Shown in pieces: positions 1 to 9,922 of a stretch of DNA of 64,000 nucleotides. A program made the translations under genes and the position numbers. The notes under the pieces are model-generated. The model was not told the origin of the DNA. It was given only the letters and a program-made list of their open reading frames with translations, and did not search any database. Source of the DNA: DASQUK01 sp963756425 (GTDB lineage: Bacteria > Actinomycetota > Acidimicrobiia > Acidimicrobiales > VFJN01); contig CAVWNW010000014.1 in assembly GCA_963756425.1 (NCBI GenBank), forward strand, positions 1 to 64,000. Direction: 5' to 3'. The number at the start of each line of letters is the position of its first letter. The stretch's first letter is position 1.

Positions 1-95
1 CCCGCCCGGGCACCGCTTCTAGCTGGGATCTTGTGGGTTAGCTCATTAGGGCTCGACGGAGAGCCGGAGGTTTCAGTTCTACCGAGGCCAGCCGC

Positions 96-359
96 GTGCG
101 GGGTGCCGTGCCCGCCCCGCACCGAGATGAGGTCGACCACCTCAACAGCGTGTGGGCGACGAATCCCGGCCTCACCGGCGCGTCGATCGCCCTTGCGATC
201 CACGCCAGGGCGGTGATCGTCGACGGCCAGGTCGTCCTCGTCACGACGGCCAGGCTGACCAACGCCGCGTACGACAAGGGCCTCGAGCTGGGGATCCTCT
301 GCCGCGGCGATGGGATCAAGGAGAGGTCAGCAGGTCCCTCCCCCTATGCGCGGGGCTGA
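96..359 (+). pseudogene. Decayed phospholipase D-like C-terminal fragment
   Basis: The only recognisable stretch is near residues 38-70. It resembles the C-terminal HKD half of a PLD-superfamily protein, with an HARAVIVDG core followed by TTARLT and LELGILCRGD. In intact members this reads HxK(x)4D followed by a GSAN-like segment; here the catalytic Lys is Arg and the GSAN segment is TTAR. No N-terminal half is present in this frame, and the end after residue 75 looks random. I read it as a relic whose parent was cut before or at the window edge. DrmC-type PLD proteins of DISARM loci have a similar tail, but no other defence gene is visible. Confidence 0.4.
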
Positions 360-589
360 ACGAAACGGATGAAGGTTGGACCGATCGTTGACGAAGCAGA
401 CTGGGCCGCTCAGCGAGTGCGATGGTGCAGGGTATTGCGGATTTTCGGTAGCTGACGGACGGGCGGGCGACCGCGGTGCTGGCGGGCGCGGTCGAGATGC
501 GTAGGCCGGCGGCGGAGATTCGTCGGGGTTCCGGAGGCGTGTTTCGGCGGCCGCAGGTGCCGACGGGTCCACGAGTAGCGTCTCCGGCG
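360..589. other. No gene seen
   Basis: No frame here has protein-like composition and no tRNA-like or strong hairpin structure was found. It lies between the PLD relic and the cyclase gene and probably holds the cyclase promoter. Confidence 0.4.
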
Positions 590-1904
590 ATGCAACTCCT
601 GGACGGGATCCGAGCGGTTGCGGATCGCGTCACCGCGCGCCTGACGCTGGTCGGCGCGGATCCCGCACGACGACGACGACCTGCGTGCTCGTAAGGCGCT
701 GCTGGTCCTGATCTCAGTGTTGATTCTGCCGGTCGCGGCATTGTGGGGGGCGCTGTATCTCGCGTTCGGGTCGCCGGTCGGTGTGGTGCCGCTCGTGTAT
801 TTCGGCATTCTGCTCGGTGCGATCGCTGTGTTCTCGCGCACGCGCGACTTCCCGCGGCTGCTGCGGGTGGGCCAGATCGACATCCTGTTCGCGCCGACAC
901 TGTCGATGATCCCGCTCGGCGGATTCCTTGACTCCGGTGGCGTCGGCTTATGGGGAATTCTCGCCCCGCTCGGCGCGCTCGTGTTCAGCGACGTCGGGTC
1001 GGCGACCCGCTGGTACGTTGCGTACCTCGTCGTGTTCCTCGGATCGGGGATCGTGGGCGAGATCGTGGGCCCAGTCTGGCCGCCGCTGCCCGGCTGGTTC
1101 ACGAGCACGATGCTGGCCCTCAACATCGCGGTCGGCGGCACCATCGTGTTCACACTGCTCGCGGTGTTCGCCAGCCAGCGCCGCGATGCGCTAGCAGCGC
1201 TCCGGCAGGAACAGGCCAAGGCCGAAAACCTCCTGCTCAACATCCTGCCGCGCTCAATCGCCGACAAGCTGAAGGCCCAGACCCAGCCGATCGCGGATCA
1301 GTTCGCGTCGGCCTCGATCCTGTTCGCCGACGTGGTCGACTTCACGCCCTGGTCGGAGCGGCTCTCGCCCGCCGCGGTGGTCGGCTACCTCGATCACCTG
1401 TTCAGTCACTTCGACGAGCTCGCGGAGTGGTATGGGATCGAGAAGATCAAGACCATCGGCGACTGCTACATGGTCGCCGCGGGCGTTCCGACACCACGCC
1501 CCGACCATGCTCGCGCGCTGGCGCTCATGGCGCTCGACATGCTCGAGGCGATGCGCTCAGACGACGAAGTCGGCCACCTCGGCCTCGAGCTCCGGGTCGG
1601 CATCAACTCGGGGCCGGTGGTGGCCGGCGTGATCGGCCGGAAGCGCTTCCTCTACGACCTCTGGGGCGACGCCGTGAACACGGCCAGCCGCATGGAGTCC
1701 CACGGGACGCCGGGGCGGATCCAGATCACTCGCGCGACGTACGAGTTGCTCGCCGACGAGTTCGAGTGCGAGCCGCGGGGAACGATCGCGGTCAAGGGGA
1801 AGGGCGAGGTCGAAGCGTGGTACCTCATCCGTCCACACGACGACCGCTCAGCCGGCATCGACAGGGCCCACGAGCCGACGTTCACCGACCGAGGACATGC
1901 GTGA
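590..1904 (+). CDS. Six-helix membrane class III adenylate cyclase (N-terminus frameshifted)
   Basis: Makes cAMP from ATP at the inner face of the membrane. An intact frame starts at GTG 717 (395 aa). It shows six hydrophobic segments in residues 1-150, a linker, and a class III cyclase domain. Metal-binding Asp residues lie in FADVVDFT (about 203-210) and IGD (about 246). The ATP-selecting pair is Lys in EKIKTIGD (about 241-248) and Asp in DLWGDAVN (about 314-321); the Asn/Arg transition-state pair is in NTASRME. The layout matches mycobacterial Rv1625c. A start at ATG 590 gives a plausible cytosolic N-terminus (MQLLDGIRAVADRV...) but is out of frame: one base change near 665-670 would join it to DDDLRARKALLVLI. 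So either the gene is longer and frameshifted here, or translation starts at 717. It converges with the next leftward operon. Confidence 0.85.
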
Positions 1905-1942
1905 CATTGCGCAACGCCGGACCGCGATCGACGAGGGATAAA

Positions 1943-1958
1943 CGCCGCACGAGCGGCG
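1943..1958 (+). terminator. Weak hairpin between convergent genes
   Basis: A 6-bp GC stem (CGCCGC/GCGGCG) with loop ACGA lies about 40 bases after the cyclase stop. There is no T-run, so termination is only suggested by its place between two convergent genes. Confidence 0.25.
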
Positions 1959-2074
1959 CGTCTTCGCCGCGCTCGCGCTGAATGGCGTGCCTCGTCGTCC
2001 TGGCCCAGCGCCCGAGCACGACTCGCGGCGCGCTCTACGAGACCAGCAGAGGCGCGCCGCGGCTGCTGCAGCCG

Positions 2075-3334
2075 TCAGTACGCGAGCTCCGCCGCGTCGT
2101 ACCACCAGTCGTCGTAGTCGTCATAGTCGTCGTACGGCACATCGGGTTCGCCGCCTCCGCCGCCGTATGAGTCATCCGTGCTGAACGGGTCGGTGCCGGC
2201 CTCCCCCTCGTACCCGGCGTCGCCATAGCCGGGGTCGTCGTAGCCGGGATCGTCGTAGCTGCCCGGTGGGGCCTCTTCACAGCATTCGCCGAGTGACGGG
2301 GTGCCGTCGCCGTCGGGCAGGGCGGGGTCGTCGGTAGTGAACACAGGAGGCAGCGGCGGCGGGTAGAGGCCGCCGTCGATTGGGGGCAACGGCACGTGTG
2401 CGGCGTCGCCACCGACACCGCCACCGCCTGGGACGGCCGGCGGTGTCGGCCGCACGCAGTTCTTGATGATGGTGGTGTCGAACGCGGCGCGGTCACCGTT
2501 GTGGTTGGCGGAAAGCTTGCCGGTGAGGTGCGCCACGGCGTGGAGAATCACGTACGCCCGAAACTCGGTCATGTCGAGCGAGCTAGCGCTGCCCGGACCG
2601 TTGGGGAACCACACCTTCGGGTCGTATGACGCAGCGTGGAAGCTCTCGAAAAGATAGATCCTGCCGGTCGAGCCCGCGCCGATGGGCTCGGCGTACTCCA
2701 TGGGGCTGTCTGTGGGCAGGATCTGGCCCGAGGTGTACAGATCGATGATCCTGTCTGTTCCCACAGCGTCGACCTTGAGCAGCACCTCTATCGCGGTCTC
2801 GCCGGTCTGCTTCGAACTGCCTATCCCGGATGCGCATTCCGTGCGCGAGAGGTACTCCCTCGCCTTGTTGATGGCGTCGCGGGTCTCCTTCTGAGCCTTC
2901 TCGCGCGTTGCCCTCTGCTCGTCGGTCTCGTTGGGCTGCGGTACGTCGGACCGCGGGCGGTCGCCGGCCTGTGCTGTGGTGTCCGGCGCGGGAACGGGCG
3001 CGGGGGGCCCAGGGTCGGGCGTCGGCGGCGCCTCGGGCGATGGTTGCGGCGACTCCGACACGGCAGGGGCTGGTGCCTCCCAGGCTCCTATCGAGCCTTC
3101 GTCCAGGGTGGGCTCCGGCATGAGCGCGCCGGCGGCACCGCCGCCTCCGAGCACGGCGAGGCCAATCACAGCCGCCAGGGCCGTCGCAAGGCGCCGTCTG
3201 CGCGAACGCGCTGAATGCGGTTCGAGGTCGGGGCTGGAGGAGCGAGAGGATGACGAGTCGAGGGAGTCGCGCAGGTGGTCAGGCCGGTCCGCGCAGGGCG
3301 GCGCAAACGCCCCCGTCGACGAGGATGTCGACAC
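2075..3334 (-). CDS. Membrane-anchored protein with degenerate HxxxH segment and Tyr/Asp-rich tail
   Basis: Function unknown. From a GTG at 3334 (419 aa) it shows: a Ser-rich, basic N-terminus ending in RSRRRR; one hydrophobic segment (LATALAAVIGLAVLGGGG) that anchors or exports it; a Pro-rich linker; a helical Glu/Lys part; and a globular region with AYVILHAVAHLTGKL. The last resembles HExxH zinc-peptidase helices but has Ala for the catalytic Glu, so peptidase activity is doubtful. The C-terminus is a Pro/Gly stretch followed by DDPGY-like repeats and a run of YDD units. The start overlaps the upstream SDR gene by about 56 bases, which suggests translational coupling. Other starts are GTG 3169 and ATG 3121, but both lose the basic segment before the membrane helix. 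Confidence 0.6.
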   Translation of the reverse strand: MSTSSSTGAFAPPCADRPDHLRDSLDSSSSRSSSPDLEPHSARSRRRRLATALAAVIGLAVLGGGGAAGALMPEPTLDEGSIGAWEAPAPAVSESPQPSPEAPPTPDPGPPAPVPAPDTTAQAGDRPRSDVPQPNETDEQRATREKAQKETRDAINKAREYLSRTECASGIGSSKQTGETAIEVLLKVDAVGTDRIIDLYTSGQILPTDSPMEYAEPIGAGSTGRIYLFESFHAASYDPKVWFPNGPGSASSLDMTEFRAYVILHAVAHLTGKLSANHNGDRAAFDTTIIKNCVRPTPPAVPGGGGVGGDAAHVPLPPIDGGLYPPPLPPVFTTDDPALPDGDGTPSLGECCEEAPPGSYDDPGYDDPGYGDAGYEGEAGTDPFSTDDSYGGGGGEPDVPYDDYDDYDDWWYDAAELAY

Positions 3335-4107
3335 CGGTGAGGAAGCCGGCCTCGTCCGACAGGAGGAACGCGACGGCCGCGGCGACCTCGTCGGCCCGAC
3401 CCACGCGGCCGAGCGGCGTCTGCTGCACCAGCACGTCCATGTAGGGGTGGGCCTGCGCCTCCTGGCGGCCTTGGGGGGTGTCGACGATGCCGGGAGAGAC
3501 CGAGCAGACCCGGGCACCGACCGACCCGACGCGGACCGCTTCCCGCTGTGCCAGCCGCTGGACGCCGCGCTTCGCCCACGCGTAGGCGACGCCGCTGTCC
3601 TCGATGGCGGTGCCCAGTGCGTCGTGGATCTGGTCCAGGAACCCGTCGTCGAGCGGGGCGTCGAGCGCGGCGTCGGCGGCCGGGATCGGCTCGGGGATCC
3701 CGAGTAGGGGCGCCATCGAGGCGAAGAACACCATCGCGGTGCCCGCCGTGGCGAGCGGGCGGAGGGCCTCGGCCAGCAGCGCGGTCCCGACGAGGTCGAC
3801 GCTGAAGATCCGCCGCCAGTCGGCCATGGTGGGCGAGATGCCGGCGGCGTGGGCGACGGCGCGGAGCGTGCCGAGGTCGGCGACCCGACCGGCGAGCCGG
3901 TCGAGGCCATCGCGGTGGGTGACGTCGAGGACGAACGGCTCGATGCACGCACCGTCGCCCGGCGACGAGAGGTTGTCGGCCGCCGCCAGAACCCTCGCCT
4001 CGTCCAGATCGACGAGCAGCAGCGCGTCCACCATGGTCGCTGAGCCGCTGCGCGCACGCCAACCCCATCCCGCGGCCGGCGCCGGTGGCGATGCCCACGG
4101 TCGTCAT
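3279..4107 (-). CDS. Short-chain dehydrogenase/reductase, frameshifted near the N-terminus
   Basis: NAD(P)-dependent alcohol/ketone oxidoreductase of the SDR family. The Rossmann start MTTVGIATGAGRGMG begins at ATG 4107, which overlaps the stop of the upstream hydrolase (ATGA). The rest of the fold is in another frame from about 4034 (MVDALLLVDLDEARV). One extra base near 4035 separates them, and removing it gives a normal protein of about 276 aa. The catalytic region has FASMAP and YAWAKRG (YxxxK), and the C-terminus has FLTGVDILVDGG, typical of the family. The gene sits in a leftward operon with a hydrolase and another SDR. The exact substrate is not recognisable. Confidence 0.8.
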
Positions 4108-4823
4108 GCGGTCGCCGCCTTCAGCAGCAGGGCGGCGACCGCCTCCGGCTCCGTGATCATCAGGTCGTGGCCGGTGTCGATGTCCCAGAGCCGGCCGGCG
4201 GCCCGGACCGCCTCCATCCTGGCCGGGTCGCGGGTCGCCAACGTCGACGTGCAGACGATGTGGCTCTGGGGGATCGCCCACAGTGCCGCCTCGTTCGTGA
4301 GCCGGAGCGGCTGCTCGAAGCACGTCCAGGGATGGGGCGTCAGCCGCTCGTCCATCCAGGCGATGTCGTCAGGGTCGGTCACGCCGTAGTGGGGCAGCGG
4401 CTCGGTTCCCGGGAACAGCACGAGCTCGACGCCGTCGACCACCCGGCCCTGTGCCCGGGCCGCCCGCATCAGCGGCCCAGCGATGTCGACGAGCGACTGG
4501 CCGTCCACCGGGGTAGCGGCGTCCAGGTACACGAGCTGGCCGACCCGGTCCGGGGCCCGGTCGGCCACACCGGTGATCACCATGCCCCCGTAGCTGTGCC
4601 CCACCAGGATCACATCCCGCAGGTCCTCGTAGCGCAGTACCGCCACGATGTCGGATATGTGCGTGTCGAGGTCGATACCGGGCCGCAACAGGTGAGAGCG
4701 GTCACCCAGGCCCGTCAGCGTCGGCGCATGGACCTCCTGCCCCGCCGACCGCAGGATCCGGGCCACCGGCCCGTAACACCAGCCACCGTGCGCCCCGCCG
4801 TGTACCAGGACGTAGGTCGCCAT
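4104..4823 (-). CDS. Alpha/beta-fold esterase/hydrolase
   Basis: A 239-aa cytosolic hydrolase of the compact esterase / hydroxynitrile-lyase-like branch. It begins MATYVLVHGGAHGGWCY, which holds the HGG oxyanion motif. The nucleophile elbow is GHSYGG near residue 75, and the catalytic His is likely in DTGHDLM near the end. ATG 4823 was chosen over a start 24 bases upstream because GGAGGG lies about 7 bases before it and the fold starts immediately. It follows the SDR at 4860-5690 and overlaps the next SDR by four bases, so the three are probably co-translated. The natural ester or lactone substrate is unknown. Confidence 0.85.
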   Translation of the reverse strand: MATYVLVHGGAHGGWCYGPVARILRSAGQEVHAPTLTGLGDRSHLLRPGIDLDTHISDIVAVLRYEDLRDVILVGHSYGGMVITGVADRAPDRVGQLVYLDAATPVDGQSLVDIAGPLMRAARAQGRVVDGVELVLFPGTEPLPHYGVTDPDDIAWMDERLTPHPWTCFEQPLRLTNEAALWAIPQSHIVCTSTLATRDPARMEAVRAAGRLWDIDTGHDLMITEPEAVAALLLKAATA

Positions 4824-4859
4824 GATGAGTCCCTCCCGTGCTGTCACCCCCGATGCGGG

Positions 4860-5690
4860 TCAGAACTTGGTGTTCGCCAGGAAGTCGACGGCCGGCGAGG
4901 CGGCAGGGAACGAGCCGGTGATCCCCGAGCTGAAGTAGCCGGCGTCGGTGACCATGGTGATGCCGGTCACCGCCTGGGCGGCGTCGCTGCAGAGGAACGC
5001 GAGCGGGTACGCCTGCTCGAGCGGCGTCGACGCCTCGACGCCGAGCTCGGCGCGGTAGTCGGCGCCGAACCCGAGCCAGGTCTCCTCGTTGGCGCGCGCG
5101 AGCGGCGTGTCGGTGGGGCCGGGGAGGATGGCGTTGATCCGGATGCCGCGCTTCAGGAGGCCAAACGCCTCGCGGGCGACGTACGCGCTGATCGCCAGCT
5201 TGCTCCACAGGTAGTCGGCCTTGCCGTGCTCCTCGGCCCAGCGTGTCGCGTCCTCGAAGTCGCGGACGTCGAGGTATTCCCGCAGGAGGTCCAGATTCGC
5301 CTGCCAGCCGAAGCCGGCGGCCGATGAGATCAGGCCGATCGCGGAGCCGCGGGGGAGCATGTCGCCGACGAGCAGGCGGTCGATCAGGTAGCGGTGCCCG
5401 ATGAAGTTGATCCGCTCGATCCCCGGGGTGCCGTCGGCCACGCCCGCACAGGAGAACAACGCGTGGACGGGACCGCCGCACTCGTCCACCGCGGCGTCGA
5501 TCGACGCCTTGTCGGCGAGGTTGAGGTGGACGGCCTTGACGCCCGGCAGCTTGACCTCGGCGTAGTCCATCACGACGACCTCGGCGCCGGCGTCCTGGAC
5601 CAGCTCGGCGGTCGCCGCGCCCATGCCGGTGGCGCCGCCGACGACGAGCGCCCGCTTGCCGTCGTACCTGAATGCGTCGGACAGGCTCAT
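4860..5690 (-). CDS. Short-chain dehydrogenase, 3-alpha-hydroxysteroid-dehydrogenase-like
   Basis: A 276-aa SDR. The cofactor motif GGATGMG is at residues 18-24, NAG is replaced by CAG (FSCAGVA), catalytic Ser is in LISSAAGFG, and Tyr/Lys are in YLWSK. A long insert between Ser and Tyr (LDLLREYLDVRDF...) is typical of the 3-alpha-hydroxysteroid or carbonyl-reductase branch. It is the first gene of a leftward operon (SDR, hydrolase, SDR, secreted protein) and diverges from the ABC importer genes. A copy of the shared operator motif lies 25 bases upstream. Oxidation of a hydroxyl group on a cyclic substrate fits the context, but steroid specificity is inference. Confidence 0.85.
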   Translation of the reverse strand: MSLSDAFRYDGKRALVVGGATGMGAATAELVQDAGAEVVVMDYAEVKLPGVKAVHLNLADKASIDAAVDECGGPVHALFSCAGVADGTPGIERINFIGHRYLIDRLLVGDMLPRGSAIGLISSAAGFGWQANLDLLREYLDVRDFEDATRWAEEHGKADYLWSKLAISAYVAREAFGLLKRGIRINAILPGPTDTPLARANEETWLGFGADYRAELGVEASTPLEQAYPLAFLCSDAAQAVTGITMVTDAGYFSSGITGSFPAASPAVDFLANTKF

Positions 5691-5714
5691 GCGACAAGGC
5701 CCTTTCTATGAGCT

Positions 5715-5728
5715 GGAACGACGTTCTC
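5715..5728. promoter_or_regulatory. Operator-like palindrome, copy 1
   Basis: GGAACGACGTTCTC: GAAC and GTTC arms around three bases, between the divergent SDR and ABC-importer operons. A TATACT box on the minus strand (5737-5742) lies just upstream of it for the leftward operon. Confidence 0.55.
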
Positions 5729-5816
5729 CTAGGATGAGTATAGTCTTGACGCTCCGGCGGATCGCCGTGCGACCGGCCGTCCGCCAGGGCATGCAACCCG
5801 ACGGAGGAGGGGGCGA

Positions 5817-7125
5817 ATGAGCAATCCGGGGGATGCGCCAGGGCGGAACGGTGGGCTGGCCCTGCGGACGCTGGCGGTCGTCGTGCTCGGCGCGCTGCTG
5901 CTCGCGGCCTGTGGCGGCGACGACGATGACGACGGCGGCGGCAGGCGCCGACGAGGCCACGGATACGACGGCGGGCTCCGAGGACGACCTGCTGGGTCCG
6001 GAGGACCAGGCGTCGGGCGAGCCTGTGCGCATCGGGATGGTGTCGGACGGCGCCACCCAGGCATTCGACAACACCGACGAGCTGCGGGCCGCGCAGGCGA
6101 CGGCCGAGTATTGGAACACCCACAAGGCGGGCGTCGGTGGCCGTCCGGTCGAGGTGGTCACCTGTGAGACGGGCGCCGATCCGGCGGGGGCGACCGATTG
6201 CGCGAACCAGTTGGTCGAGCAGGACGTGGTGGCGGTGGCGCTGAGCCAGTCGGCGGTCGGCGACGCGGTGTGGGAGCCGCTACACGCGGCGGGTGTCCCG
6301 ACGATGTGGTTCCAGGGGAGTGGCGAGGCGATCGCGAGCGACGACCAGTCGAGCTTCCTGCTCCTCAACCCGGAGACGACGTTGGGGGCGCTGCCGGTCT
6401 CGGTGGCGGAGTCCGAGGGGGCCGACAAGATCGCGTTCGTGACCATCGATGTCCCGCAGGCGATCGACGGCCTCGAGGGGCTGTACCCGATCCTGGAGGA
6501 CAAGGGCATCGACCACGAGACCGTGGCGATCGCGCCCGGGACGGCCGACATGACCTCGCAGATGCAGCAGGTCGCCGGCGGTGACGCGGGCGTGGTGCAC
6601 GTCGTCGGCAACGACGCGTTCTGCATCGCGGCGTTCAACGGGTTGAACGCGGTGGGCTACGACGGTGCCATCGCCTCGATCACCCAGTGCATCACCGATG
6701 CGACCCGGGAGGGAGTCCCCGGGGACGTGCTGGAGGGGACGTTCGTCACCTCGACCATCGCGTTGGGGGCGGCCGACGACCCGACGTTCCAGCTGTATGA
6801 GGCAGTGATGGACGCCTATGGGCAGGACGTCACGGACGTAAACAACGCCACGGCCATGGGTGGCTACGTGGCCATGGCGTCCCTGTTGACGTCGCTCGGG
6901 GAGATCTCGGGCGAGATCAACGCCCAGACGGTGATCGAGACCATCAGGGCGATGCCCGAGGCGGAGCTGCCGGGCGGCGGCGGCGTGATGTACCAGTGCA
7001 ACGGGTCCGCGGACCCGGCGCTGCCGGCGGTGTGCACGAACGAGTCGCTGCGCACCCAGCTCGACGCGCAGGGCCAGCCCACCGAGTACGAGGTCGTCGA
7101 CTCGTCGGAGCTCCTTTCGCAGTAA
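5817..7125 (+). CDS. Branched-chain-type ABC substrate-binding lipoprotein (frameshifted after the signal)
   Basis: Captures a small carboxylate or amino-acid-like ligand outside the membrane for the importer downstream. ATG 5817, after a strong GGAGGAGG site, encodes a lipoprotein signal with lipobox LLAAC (Cys about 32) and an Asp/Gly linker. The mature periplasmic-binding fold (VRIGMVSDG... onward to ...EVVDSSELLSQ) is in another frame, and the two join with a one-base change in the GGC-rich run near 5930-5945. The reconstructed protein is about 435 aa, normal for LivJ-like proteins. It is followed by the permease gene after 11 bases. In such catabolic clusters these proteins often bind aromatic or cyclic acids; the ligand here is unknown. 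Confidence 0.85.
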
Positions 7126-7136
7126 GAGAAATACGC

Positions 7137-9171
7137 GTGGATCACGTCGCTTCGTTGTTGTTCGGTCTCGGCAACGGGGGCGTGTACGCGGCATTGGCGT
7201 TGGCGCTGGTGATCACCTACCGGGCGTCGGGCGTGGTGAACTTCGCGACCGGCGCCATCGCGCTGTACGTGGCGTACACCTACGCGGGGCTGCGCCGCGG
7301 TGAGTTGCTCATTCCCGTGCCGGGGCTGCCCAAGACCATGGACGTGGGCGGGGAGATGGGGTTCGCGCCCGCGGTCGCGATCTCGTTGATCGTGGGTGCG
7401 GCGCTGGGCGGCCTCCTGTACGTGTTGGTGTTCCGCCCGTTGCGGGACGCGCCCCCGTTGGCCAAGGCGGTCGCGTCGCTGGGCGTGCTGGTGGTCCTGC
7501 AGGGCGTGTTGGCGATCCGGCAGGGCACCAACCCGGTGAGCGTGGCGGCGATCTTCCCGGCCGATCGGTGGGAGCTGGGGTCGGTCACACTGCTGGCCGA
7601 CCGGTTCTTCCTGGCGGTGACCGTGGTCGGGTTGGCGGTCGTGTTGGCCGGCGGGTTCCGGTTCACCCGGTTCGGCTTGGTGACTCGGGCGGCGGCGGAG
7701 TCCCAGACCGGGGCGTTCGTCAGCGGCGTGTCGCCGGACCGGGTGGCGCTCGCCAACTGGATGCTCAGCGCCGTCATCGCCGGTCTGGCGGGCATCCTGA
7801 TCGCCCCAGTGAGCCCGCTGACGCCGGTGACCTACACGCTGTTCGTGGTGCCAGCATTGGCGGCCGCGGTCGTGGGCCGGTTCCAGTACCTGGTTCCCAT
7901 CGTGGCGGCCGGGATCGCCATCGGCATGCTCCAGTCCGAGGCGCTGTCGCTCGCCGCGCAGCACTCCTGGCTGCCTCAGACGGGTTCGTTCGAGCTGGTG
8001 CCGCTCATCGTCATCGTCGTCGCCCTGGTGGTCGTGGGCGCCGGGATGCCCCTGCGGGGTGGCCTGGTCCGCCAGCGACTGGGCCACGCGCCGCGTCCGC
8101 GCTCGCTCGTCCTGCCCACGCTGGTGGGCATCGCCGTGGGCCTGCTGGCCTTGCTGGTCACCGACGGCAGCTGGCGCGCCGCGGTGATCGGCACGTTCAT
8201 CGCCGCCGTGATCGGCCTGTCGCTGGTGGTCGTGACCGGGTACGCCGGCCAGGTATCGCTGGCCCAGCTGGCGCTCGCCGGCGCGGCCGCGTTCACCCTC
8301 AGCGGCCTCACCGAGGGCTGGGGCATCCCGTTCCCGTTCGCACCGCTGCTGGCTGCGCTGGTGGCCACCGGCGTGGGCATGGTGGTCGGCCTGCCGGCCC
8401 TGCGGCTCCGCGGCCTCACGCTCGGCGTGGTCACGCTCGCGCTCGCGTACGCCATCGAGGCCGTGTGGTTCCGCAACGCCGACATCGTCAGCAGCTCGGG
8501 GGCGCGGGTCACGCCACCGTCGATGCTCGGCATCGACCTCGGGATCGGTGCGGGCGACGACTTCCCGCGCATCGGGTTCGGCCTGCTCTGCCTGTTCACG
8601 CTGGTGGTGGTCGCCGTGGGGGTCGCCGCGCTGCGGCGCAGCGCCGCTGGGATCGGCCATGCTCGCGGTGCGTGCCAACGAGCGCTCCGCGGCCGCCGTC
8701 GGCGTCAACGTGGTGCGGGTGAAGGTCCTCGCGTTCGCGTTGGCGTCGTTCATCGCGGGGCTCGGCGGCAGCTTGCTGGCATACCGCCGCGGGGTGGTCA
8801 CCTTCGACTCCTTCACCGCCATCGGGGGCCTCGCCCTCCTGTCGACCGCCTACCTCGCCGGCGTCACCTCCGTCTGGGGTGGCATCAACGCCGGGATCCT
8901 GGCCTCGACCGGCATCGTGTTCATCGCCCTGGACCGCTGGGTGGACCTCGGCGAGTGGTTCCAGGTCATCACCGGCGTGCTGCTGATCGCCACGCTGATC
9001 GCCCATCCGGAAGGGATCGCCAGCGGGGGCCACCAGCTCGCCGACCGCATCGCCCGCTGGCGGGCCGGTCGGCGAGCCGCGGAGGCAGGCGAGGAGGTCC
9101 CGGCGGTCGCCGCCGGTGCGCCGGCGGCGGAGGAGGCCGAGCGGCCGCCGGATGCCGGGCCGGCCCGCTGA
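7137..9171 (+). CDS. Fused LivH-LivM ABC permease (frameshifted in LivM part)
   Basis: Both membrane subunits of a branched-chain-type ABC importer in one chain of about 678 aa. The LivH half covers roughly residues 1-295 (starts VDHVASLLFGLGNGGVYAAL). The LivM half follows with GYAGQVSLAQ and ALRLRGLTLG, hallmarks of that subunit. The frame breaks near 8648-8655 after LRRSAAG and resumes as MLAVRANERSAAAVGVN to the stop at 9171; one base restores it. GTG 7137 is the start that begins the first helix. The spacing to the binding-protein gene is 11 bases, and the LivG gene starts inside the end of this gene. LivHM fusions are known in actinobacteria. Confidence 0.85.
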
Positions 9172-9922
9172 GCCGGCGGCTGCCGCGGGAACGGGCCCCG
9201 CCCTGCGGGTCGAGAACCTCAGGGTCCGCTACGGCGGTGTCGTGGCCGTCGCCGACGTGTCGCTGCGCGTCGACCGGGGCAGGATCGTCGGGCTGATCGG
9301 CCCCAACGGCGCCGGCAAGACGAGCGTCATCGACGCCGTCACCGGCTTCGCGCCGGCGACGGGGTCGATCGAGCTTGCCGGGCGGCACATCGAGGGGCTC
9401 GCACCGCACGCCCGCGTCCGTGCCGGGCTCGGCCGCACGTTCCAGCAGCTCGAGCTCTACGACGACCTCTCGGTGGAGGAGAACGTCAGCGTGGCCGCCT
9501 TCGGCGGTCGCCAGGACAATCGGCGGGCGGCGGTGGCACGGGCACTCGACAACGTCGGGATCTCCGCGCTGGCCGACCGCCCGGCGGGGGAGCTGAGCCA
9601 GGGCGAACGCCAGCTCGTCTCCATCGCGCGAGCCTGCGTCGCCGAGCCGAGTGCGCTGCTGCTCGACGAACCGGCCGCGGGCCTCGCCACCAAGGAGAGC
9701 GCGTGGCTCGGCGAGCGGATCCGCGACCTGCGCTCGTCCGGCACGGCGATCCTCCTCGTCGACCACGACGTGGCGCTCGTGCTGCGCGTGTGCGACCACG
9801 TGTACGTGCTCGACTTCGGGACGGTGATCGCCGAGGGCCCGCCGGACACGATCCGGTCCAACCGGGCGGTCGCCGACGCCTACCTGGGCGCGATGCACGA
9901 CGCCGAGGCGGTGACGGCATGA
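9152..9922 (+). CDS. livG: ABC importer ATPase, LivG type
   Basis: Nucleotide-binding subunit of 256 aa that powers the fused permease at the inner membrane face. Walker A GPNGAGKT is at about 50-57, the signature LSQGERQ near 147, Walker B LLLDEP near 170 and the H-loop in VDHD. The signature is LSQGE rather than LSGGQ, common in LivG. ATG 9152 lies inside the last codons of the permease gene, after AGGAGG at 9130, so the two are translationally coupled. The end overlaps livF by four bases. LivG family members normally have a longer insert near residues 100-130 than is seen here. Confidence 0.9.
   Translation: MPGRPAEPAAAAGTGPALRVENLRVRYGGVVAVADVSLRVDRGRIVGLIGPNGAGKTSVIDAVTGFAPATGSIELAGRHIEGLAPHARVRAGLGRTFQQLELYDDLSVEENVSVAAFGGRQDNRRAAVARALDNVGISALADRPAGELSQGERQLVSIARACVAEPSALLLDEPAAGLATKESAWLGERIRDLRSSGTAILLVDHDVALVLRVCDHVYVLDFGTVIAEGPPDTIRSNRAVADAYLGAMHDAEAVTA

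Noticed and set aside
96..359. A working DISARM DrmC
   Set aside because: Catalytic Lys and the GSAN segment are lost, and no drm genes are in view.
6864..8822. Long minus-strand open frame across the LivHM gene
   Set aside because: It is antisense to clear LivH/LivM sequence, full of His/Arg/Gln, and has no domain; GC-biased codons create such mirror frames.
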